Shown: one piece after another, positions 1 to 3,592 of the stretch
How positions within the stretch are numbered: position 1 is the first letter of the stretch
Layout of the letters: every line of letters begins with the position of its first letter
DNA from: Cupriavidus sp.
GTDB lineage: Bacteria; Pseudomonadota; Gammaproteobacteria; Burkholderiales; Burkholderiaceae
DNA: 6,410 bases
NCBI GenBank assembly: GCA_013362725.1
Contig: JABFVP010000085.1
Span: 1-6,410, forward strand
Direction: 5' to 3'
Program-made: the position numbers and the translations under genes
The notes under the pieces: model-generated
The model's input: only the letters and a program-made list of their open reading frames with translations
The model's database searches: none
What the model was told of the DNA's origin: nothing

Positions 1-1171
1 ACCACAGGCCGCCGCGGGGCACGCCGGCGTGGTGCGCCGCGGCCGCCTCGGCGGCGCTCATCCAGCGCACAAAATCGTGCGGCAAGCCCATGGCGTCCAG
101 CGCGGCGCGCTGGGCCTCGGCTTCAGCCTCGTCCGCGCCGATCTGCAGCACGCCGCAGCCGTGCCAGCCGACCGGATGCCCGGCTTCGGCCAGCGCCTCC
201 CAGGCGCGCAGCGCGTACTGGTTGCCGGCACGCGACAACCGCGACAGCAGGCTGTCGTCGGCCGACACATGCGCATGCATGGCGGCAGCACGATGCGCAG
301 AGGTCTGGCGCGCCGGACCTTCGTGGGCATCGAACAGGGTCACGCGCCAGCCGCGCGCGGCCAGGCGCTCGGTCACGGCGCAGCCCGCCAGTCCGGCGCC
401 GATCACGATGGCATGGCGCTCGGCCCATTGCCCCGGCAACGGCGGCGCGTGGCGACGCGATTTCCATTGTGGGCGAAAGCGCGCGACCGTCATGTCGCGC
501 TTGCCGCCAAAGCCGGGCGCCTTGTCGACCTCGAAGCCGACCTCCTTCAGCCCGCGCCGCACAAAGCCCGCGGCGGTATATGTCGCCAGCGTGGCGCCGG
601 GACGCGCCAGCCGCGCCAGGCCGCGGAACACCGGCGCCGACCACATGTCGGCATTGCGCGCCGGCGAGAAGCCATCCAGGTAGAAGGCATCGGCACCAGC
701 GGCCAGCCGCGGCAGCATCGCTTCGGCATCGCCCAGCGCCAGCGTCAGCACCACGCGGCCCTGGTCGAACGCGAGCCGATGCAGGCCAGGCAATGCCAGC
801 GGCCATTGCGCCTGCAGCGCCTGCGCCAGCGGCTGCAGCCCGTCCAGGCTGGCATGCAGTTGCGCCAGCCCCTCACGCGTGAATGGATGTTTTTCGATGG
901 AGACGAAATGCAGCGTGCCGCAGCGCTGCGGATCGTCGCGCCACGCCTGCCAGGTGGCCAGGAAATTCAGCCCCTGCCCGAAGCCGGTCTCGAAGATGAC
1001 GAACTGCCGCTTGCCGGCCCACGCGCCCGGCAAGCCATTGCCGCCGAGGAAGACGTGCGCGGCCTGTGCCAGCCCGCCTTCGGTGCTGTGGTAGACATCG
1101 TCGTAGCGGGGCGAATAAGGGGTGCCCTGGGCCGACAGGATCGGCTCGGCGGGCTCGAGTGCGCGCGGCAT
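1..1171 (-). CDS. mnmC: MnmC, bifunctional tRNA mnm5(s2)U34 biosynthesis enzyme, 5' part only
   Basis: This is the first 390 codons of a gene that runs off the left edge; the family is usually about 650-670 residues. MnmC acts in the cytoplasm on the wobble uridine of tRNAs. Its FAD domain removes the carboxymethyl group from cmnm5U to give nm5U, and its methyltransferase domain then makes mnm5U with S-adenosylmethionine. The methyltransferase domain is residues 1 to about 235: DDVYHS (24-29), VFLGGN (40-45), the SAM loop ETGFGQGLNFL (61-71), YLDGFSPARNADMW (164-177) and GFGGKRDM (220-227). The oxidoreductase domain starts near 252 with the dinucleotide-binding segment AIVIGAGLAGCAVTERL (254-270) and ends at the edge in PRGGLW, near the conserved family segment that normally continues into GGW. 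The ATG at 1169-1171 fits the family N-terminus; no strong Shine-Dalgarno is seen. It diverges from rlmJ. No frameshift or stop is seen in the visible part. Confidence 0.95.
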   Translation of the reverse strand, partial: MPRALEPAEPILSAQGTPYSPRYDDVYHSTEGGLAQAAHVFLGGNGLPGAWAGKRQFVIFETGFGQGLNFLATWQAWRDDPQRCGTLHFVSIEKHPFTREGLAQLHASLDGLQPLAQALQAQWPLALPGLHRLAFDQGRVVLTLALGDAEAMLPRLAAGADAFYLDGFSPARNADMWSAPVFRGLARLARPGATLATYTAAGFVRRGLKEVGFEVDKAPGFGGKRDMTVARFRPQWKSRRHAPPLPGQWAERHAIVIGAGLAGCAVTERLAARGWRVTLFDAHEGPARQTSAHRAAAMHAHVSADDSLLSRLSRAGNQYALRAWEALAEAGHPVGWHGCGVLQIGADEAEAEAQRAALDAMGLPHDFVRWMSAAEAAAAHHAGVPRGGLW

Positions 1172-1316
1172 GGGACAGGAAACTCGAAAGCAGAATGCCC
1201 CGGCGCAGCGCCAGGGGCGTAGGAGGGGCGACTCGCGGCGGATGGTAGCATAGCGGCCTTCCCGCGGACGCCGCCGTCTGCCCTAGATCTTGCGCCGCCA
1301 GGGCGCCCTGCCCCAC
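1172..1316. promoter_or_regulatory. Divergent mnmC/rlmJ intergenic region with a candidate -10 box
   Basis: The 145-bp spacer must hold the promoters of both divergent genes. The only AT-leaning spot is around 1246-1252. Read on the minus strand it gives TATGCT (1247-1252), four matches to TATAAT, which would start mnmC mRNA near 1240 with a leader of about 70 nt. On the plus strand the same bases give TAGCAT (1246-1251), a weaker candidate for rlmJ. No convincing -35 element lies at the right distance on either strand, so this is a guess from composition and position. Confidence 0.3.
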
Positions 1317-2174
1317 ATGCTCAGCTATCGTCACGCCTTCCATGCCGGCAATCACGCCGATGTCCTCAAGCACGCCGTCGTGGTGCAACTGCTGGAGCAC
1401 CTGATGCAGAAGGACAAGGCGTTCTGGTACATCGACACCCATGCCGGGGCCGGCCTCTATGCGCTGGACCACGCCTATGCGCAGAAGAAGGCCGAGTTCG
1501 AGACCGGCATCGCGCCGCTGTGGCGTGCCGCCGCAAGCGGCACGCAGCTGCCGCCGATGCTGGACGAATACCTGGACCAGGTGCGCATGCTCAACCCGGA
1601 CGGCAACCTGCGCCACTACCCGGGCTCGCCCTGGCTGGCGTGGCAGATGCTGCGCGAGCACGACCGCTTGCGGCTGTTCGAGCTGCACAGCACCGAGATC
1701 CAGGTGCTGCGCGACAACTTCCGCGGCGCCGGGCGCCGCGTGATGCTGTACGACGGCGACGGCTTCGGCGGCATCAAGGCGATCCTGCCCCCGCCGCCGC
1801 GGCGCGCGCTGGTGCTGGTCGATCCGTCGTACGAAGACAAGCAGGACTACGCGCGCACCGTGCAGACCGTGCGCGACGGGCTGGAGCGTTTTGCCACCGG
1901 GGTCTACGCGGTCTGGTACCCGCAGGTGCAGCGGCGCGAAGCGCTGCAGTTGCCGGTGCAGCTGCAGGGCCTGCCGCTCAAGAGCTGGCTGCATGTGACC
2001 CTGACGGTCAAGCGCCCGGTCGAGGGCGGGCTGGGCCTGCACGGCAGCGGCATGTTCATCGTCAATCCGCCGTGGCGGCTGCAGGAGTCGCTGCAGCAGG
2101 CCATGCCGGTGCTGGTCGACCTGCTCGGACAGGATGACGGCGCCGGCTTCACGCTCGAAGCCGAGGAGCGCTGA
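1317..2174 (+). CDS. rlmJ: RlmJ, 23S rRNA (adenine-N6)-methyltransferase
   Basis: This encodes 285 residues, close to the roughly 280 of E. coli RlmJ, which makes m6A2030 of 23S rRNA using S-adenosylmethionine. The N-terminus MLSYRHAFHAGNHADVLKHA is the family signature and fixes the ATG at 1317, although an in-frame TTG lies at 1290. The Shine-Dalgarno is poor. The SAM-binding segment is YIDTHAGAGLY (38-48), followed by YPGSPWLAWQMLR (101-113) and FELH (121-124). The motif IV equivalent is LVDPSYED (167-174), so Ser171 stands where E. coli has the second proline of DPPY. RFATGVYAVWYP (191-202) and SGMFIVNPPWRL (244-255) are further conserved segments. The reading frame is intact. Its last 26 bases overlap the end of the convergent VanZ-like gene. 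Confidence 0.95.
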   Translation: MLSYRHAFHAGNHADVLKHAVVVQLLEHLMQKDKAFWYIDTHAGAGLYALDHAYAQKKAEFETGIAPLWRAAASGTQLPPMLDEYLDQVRMLNPDGNLRHYPGSPWLAWQMLREHDRLRLFELHSTEIQVLRDNFRGAGRRVMLYDGDGFGGIKAILPPPPRRALVLVDPSYEDKQDYARTVQTVRDGLERFATGVYAVWYPQVQRREALQLPVQLQGLPLKSWLHVTLTVKRPVEGGLGLHGSGMFIVNPPWRLQESLQQAMPVLVDLLGQDDGAGFTLEAEER

Positions 2175-2517
2175 GCCGGCGCACCAGCCAGTCCAGCGCC
2201 ATGGCCGCGGCCACGCCGACCGTGTCGGCGAGCAGGTCGAGCCAGTCGGCCTCGCGGTAGCCGGTCTGCCCCTGCAGCAGCTCGATCACGCCGCCATACG
2301 CAACCAGGCCCAGCCACAGCGGCCAGCCGCGCGCGGCGTAGGCGCGCGCGCCCAGCATGCCCAGCACCGCAAACCCGAGCGCGTGGTTGGCCTTGTCCCA
2401 GCCGGTGGTCGGCAGCGGCTGCGTCGGCGGCATCAGCGACAGCGCCAGCACGGCGGCGGCGCAGGCCCAGAACAGCAGGCGCCAGCGCAGCGGGGTCGGG
2501 GTCGGAACGGCAATCAT
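2149..2517 (-). CDS. VanZ-like small membrane protein
   Basis: This is a 122-residue inner-membrane protein with about four hydrophobic segments (roughly 12-30, 44-62, 66-82 and 95-112). It shows the VanZ-like pattern: WDKANHALGFAVLG (40-53), GGVIELLQ (75-82), then R88, D91 and DLLADTVGV (94-102). In Enterococcus, VanZ gives low-level teicoplanin resistance. Most bacterial homologues have no proven role, so no resistance is claimed here. The ATG at 2515-2517 is preferred over an in-frame GTG at 2581-2583, because a TATATT box at 2544-2549 lies between them and the shorter form begins just before the first membrane segment. No clear Shine-Dalgarno is seen; with a leader of about 20 nt this is not decisive. 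The gene stands alone on its strand and overlaps rlmJ tail to tail. Confidence 0.85.
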   Translation of the reverse strand: MIAVPTPTPLRWRLLFWACAAAVLALSLMPPTQPLPTTGWDKANHALGFAVLGMLGARAYAARGWPLWLGLVAYGGVIELLQGQTGYREADWLDLLADTVGVAAAMALDWLVRRLSAPRLRA

Positions 2518-2543
2518 GGGCAGGGAAGGTTTGCAAAGCAGAC

Positions 2544-2549
2544 AATATA
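2544..2549 (-). promoter_or_regulatory. Candidate -10 box for the VanZ-like gene
   Basis: On the minus strand these bases read TATATT, five of six matches to the sigma-70 -10 consensus in an otherwise GC-rich stretch. Transcription would begin near 2537, leaving a leader of about 20 nt before the ATG at 2517. No recognisable -35 hexamer is present 16-18 bp upstream. A short GCCC-TTCG-GGGC hairpin (2559-2570) occupies that place instead. Confidence 0.45.
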
Positions 2550-2611
2550 GCCGCACGGGCCCTTCGGGGCGCGCAGTCGCCACGGGGCTGGATTCCCCCC
2601 GCGCCTTGCGC

Positions 2612-2617
2612 TACAAT
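2612..2617 (+). promoter_or_regulatory. Candidate -10 box upstream of the terminator and tRNA-Leu
   Basis: TACAAT matches the sigma-70 -10 consensus at five of six positions and is preceded by GCGC, a common context in GC-rich betaproteobacterial promoters. Transcription would begin near 2623-2625. The -35 area (TGGATT at 2589-2594, 17-bp spacing) matches only three of six. It is the only good plus-strand -10 between the end of rlmJ and the tRNA, so it should serve either a short RNA ending at 2700 or the tRNA, or both. Confidence 0.5.
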
Positions 2618-2623
2618 CCGCAA

Positions 2624-2700
2624 CCTCGTTGCACTGCGGGCTGCCGGCGGCAGATCCGGCAAGAAGACGGCAAAGGCGGGCACTTCCAGCCGCCTTTTTT
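2624..2700 (+). ncRNA. Putative small RNA or tRNA leader RNA, unrecognised
   Basis: A -10 box at 2612-2617 and an intrinsic terminator at 2672-2700 delimit a possible transcript of about 77 nt on the plus strand. There is no ATG inside it and no ribosome binding site, so it is unlikely to encode a peptide. It can fold into a hairpin with arms TGCCGG (2642-2647) and CCGGCA (2656-2661), or alternatively CTGCC/GGCAG (2641-2645 and 2649-2653), followed by the terminator hairpin. No plus-strand gene lies within 430 bp upstream, so the terminator has no other obvious client. I do not recognise the sequence as SRP RNA, 6S RNA or a known riboswitch. It could instead be the attenuated leader of tRNA-Leu. 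Confidence 0.35.
2672..2700 (+). terminator. Rho-independent terminator
   Basis: The arms AAAGGCGG (2672-2679) and CCGCCTTT (2690-2697) pair perfectly over eight base pairs around a 10-nt loop. The T-run is TTTTTT at 2695-2700, its first three bases pairing with the AAA of the left arm. The T-run makes it directional, stopping plus-strand transcription. On the minus strand only three T residues follow the stem, so it would be weak there. It lies between the -10 box at 2612 and tRNA-Leu at 2759. Confidence 0.75.
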
Positions 2701-2758
2701 GCTTTCGTGTCCTGCAACGAGCATCGCGGCCGCCCGCCCGGGCAGCGCCGCAAGGACC

Positions 2759-2845
2759 GCGAGGGTGGCGAAATTGGTAGACGCACCAGGTTTAGGTCCT
2801 GACGCCAGCAATGGTGTAGGGGTTCGAGTCCCCTCCCTCGCACCA
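2759..2845 (+). tRNA. tRNA-Leu, anticodon UAG
   Basis: This is an 87-nt class II tRNA. The acceptor stem is GCGAGGG (2759-2765) with CCCTCGC (2835-2841), followed by discriminator A and an encoded CCA (2843-2845). The D-arm segment has the usual AAATTGGTAGACGC form of leucine tRNAs. The anticodon loop is TTTAGGT (2791-2797), with anticodon TAG at 2793-2795, reading CUA and probably other CUN codons. A long variable arm follows, then the T-arm AGGGG-TTCGAGT-CCCCT. The outermost anticodon-stem pair is a C-A mismatch (2786 with 2802). A hairpin follows directly at 2846. The only plus-strand promoter candidate is about 140 bp upstream, with a terminator in between. Confidence 0.97.
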
Positions 2846-2865
2846 CCCGCCTTCCAAGTGGCGGG
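2846..2865 (+). terminator. Hairpin just after tRNA-Leu, possible weak terminator or processing signal
   Basis: CCCGCC (2846-2851) and GGCGGG (2860-2865) form a six-pair GC-only stem with an eight-base loop, starting at the base after the tRNA CCA end. Only a T-poor stretch follows (CTGACAACCTT), so as an intrinsic terminator it would be inefficient. It may instead mark the tRNA 3' trailer. Confidence 0.4.
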
Positions 2866-2887
2866 CTGACAACCTTCCCCATCTCAA

Positions 2888-2927
2888 GCTTCGATCGGCC
2901 ACGCGACTTTCGTCTGCGTGTCGAAGC
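2888..2927. repeat. 40-nt imperfect inverted repeat
   Basis: The outer arms GCTTCGA (2888-2894) and TCGAAGC (2921-2927) are perfect. Inside them CACGC (2900-2904) pairs with GCGTG (2916-2920), and GAC (2905-2907) pairs with GTC (2912-2914) around a TTTC loop. That makes fifteen pairs, with a five-base bulge on the left (2895-2899) and one bulged T at 2915. No T-run follows on the plus strand; minus-strand termination is also not obvious. It could be an RNA element, an operator or an old repeat. Confidence 0.5.
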
Positions 2928-2957
2928 GATGACGCGCGCGTTCCGCGGCGCCTGCCG

Positions 2958-2975
2958 CAGGTGGTAGAACACCTG
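2958..2975. promoter_or_regulatory. 18-bp dyad, possible operator
   Basis: CAGGTG and CACCTG flank six bases (GTAGAA). The left end touches a second dyad, GCGGC-GCCT-GCCGC (2945-2958). The pair sits about 35-50 bp upstream of the TATGCT box at 3011 and roughly 120 bp before the start codon at 3092, a plausible place for regulator binding. No regulator is known to bind it. Confidence 0.25.
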
Positions 2976-3082
2976 AGTGGCACCGCCTTTCGCGGACCCT
3001 TGCGGCGATCTATGCTGAAGATGTCGGAGCCGCCGTGCGCACTGCGCAGGCGGTGTCCGTCATCATCACCTCAGCCCTGATC

Positions 3083-3088
3083 GGAGGG
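3083..3088 (+). promoter_or_regulatory. Ribosome binding site of the secreted protein gene
   Basis: GGAGGG is the clearest Shine-Dalgarno in the window. It lies three bases before the ATG at 3092 and fixes that start over an upstream in-frame start at 3035. Starting there also puts a signal peptide exactly at the N-terminus. The spacing is on the short side. Confidence 0.7.
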
Positions 3089-3091
3089 CAT

Positions 3092-3532
3092 ATGAAATTC
3101 CCTGCCTTGCTGTTGGCAGCGTCGATGGCCGCTGGCTGGACATCGTTCGCATACGCCGCCGGATGCCAGTACGACATGCAGTGCAAAGGTGAGCGGATCT
3201 GCCACCAGGGGCAATGCGTCTATCCTGAAGTGGACGAGTCCGCCGAAGCAGGCGGACCGCCAAAGGCCGGTGCTGCCGCAGCAGCTGCCACGCCGGCGGC
3301 GGAGGTGACCCCGGTGCCGACCACTTCGATAACCCCCAGCGCCCCGGCCACGATAACCGGCACCACGGTCAAACGCAGCCCTCACCCGCCACCGCCGCGC
3401 GGCTGCTGCACCGTGGCCGGCAAGCTGAGGCTGTCGCCTGCGTCGGCGTCGGACACCAGCCTGGCCAGCGGCGATGCCTGCCAGGGACTGACCGCCTCGG
3501 GCAAGCCCGTACCCGGCACAATCTGCAACTAG
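3092..3532 (+). CDS. Small exported eight-cysteine protein, function unknown
   Basis: The protein has 146 residues. Residues 1-22 form a typical signal peptide: Lys2, a hydrophobic core (PALLLAASMAAGW), and AYA before a likely cleavage after residue 22. The mature protein starts with a compact cysteine module, C25, C31, C37 and C42, in which GERICHQGQCVYP resembles the short disulfide knots of Dickkopf-N-type or similar bacterial exported proteins. A low-complexity linker rich in Ala, Pro and Thr (about 53-102) leads to a C-terminal module with C105-C106, C130 and C145, one residue from the end. The even number and pairing of cysteines suggest disulfides formed in the periplasm or outside the cell. 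No lipobox is present, so it is not a lipoprotein. It stands alone, converging on the RND gene. I cannot name a function, and the Dickkopf-like comparison is from motif shape only. Confidence 0.75.
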   Translation: MKFPALLLAASMAAGWTSFAYAAGCQYDMQCKGERICHQGQCVYPEVDESAEAGGPPKAGAAAAAATPAAEVTPVPTTSITPSAPATITGTTVKRSPHPPPPRGCCTVAGKLRLSPASASDTSLASGDACQGLTASGKPVPGTICN

Positions 3533-3563
3533 GCGCAGGCCTGGTACCGTAGCGCAGGATCCT

Positions 3564-3592
3564 GGCGCCGGCCGTCACACGGCCAGGGCGCC
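3564..3592. terminator. GC-rich hairpin between convergent genes, possible bidirectional terminator
   Basis: GGCGCC (3564-3569) and GGCCGT (3570-3575) pair with ACGGCC (3579-3584) and GGCGCC (3587-3592). This is a twelve-pair stem with a three-base loop and a two-base bulge. It lies 32 bp past the stop of the secreted protein gene and covers the stop codon and last codons of the RND gene. Neither side has a T-run, so Rho-independent activity is doubtful, and coding constraint could explain part of it. Confidence 0.35.

Larger units (their letters stand above)
2866..3091. other. Gene-free region between tRNA-Leu and the secreted protein gene, rich in inverted repeats
   Basis: No credible coding frame is present on either strand. 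The region contains a 40-nt imperfect hairpin (2888-2927), two adjoining short dyads (2945-2958 and 2958-2975) and a possible -10 box, TATGCT, at 3011-3016. The last would give a leader of about 70 nt to the gene at 3092, but it has no clear -35. No repeat of the tRNA 3' end occurs here or elsewhere in the window, so there is no sign of an island inserted at this tRNA. Confidence 0.5.

Noticed and set aside
29..1222. Long plus-strand open frame (397 codons) opposite mnmC
   Set aside because: Its Arg-, Gln- and His-rich, low-complexity translation is typical of the antisense of GC-rich coding DNA, and the other strand carries clear MnmC motifs.
1290..1316. Upstream TTG start for rlmJ
   Set aside because: The family N-terminus MLSYRH begins exactly at the ATG at 1317.
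873..2042. Minus-strand open frame of 389 codons opposite rlmJ and over the start of mnmC
   Set aside because: It crosses two well-recognised genes and the promoter spacer, has antisense-type composition and matches no family.
2559..2570. GCCC-TTCG-GGGC hairpin with a UUCG-type loop
   Set aside because: Four base pairs are too few to claim a function in GC-rich DNA, and it has no T-run.
2581..2583. Upstream GTG start for the VanZ-like gene
   Set aside because: It lies upstream of the candidate -10 box at 2544-2549, and the extra 22 residues do not resemble the start of the family.
2823..2845. tRNA-Leu 3' end as an attachment site for a genomic island
   Set aside because: No second copy of the tRNA 3' end and no integrase gene occur in the window.
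2680..2865. Similar loop sequences of the hairpins before and after the tRNA (CACTTCCAG and TTCCAAGT)
   Set aside because: The likeness is short, and the stems have opposite base order, so common origin is not supported.
2357..2869. Plus-strand open frame ending in a VAKLVDAPGLG-like segment
   Set aside because: That segment is the translation of tRNA-Leu itself, a well-known false protein; the frame also covers the terminator and the opposite-strand VanZ-like gene.
2514..2983. Minus-strand open frames containing GGDSNPYTIAG-like sequence
   Set aside because: This is the antisense translation of tRNA-Leu, not a gene.
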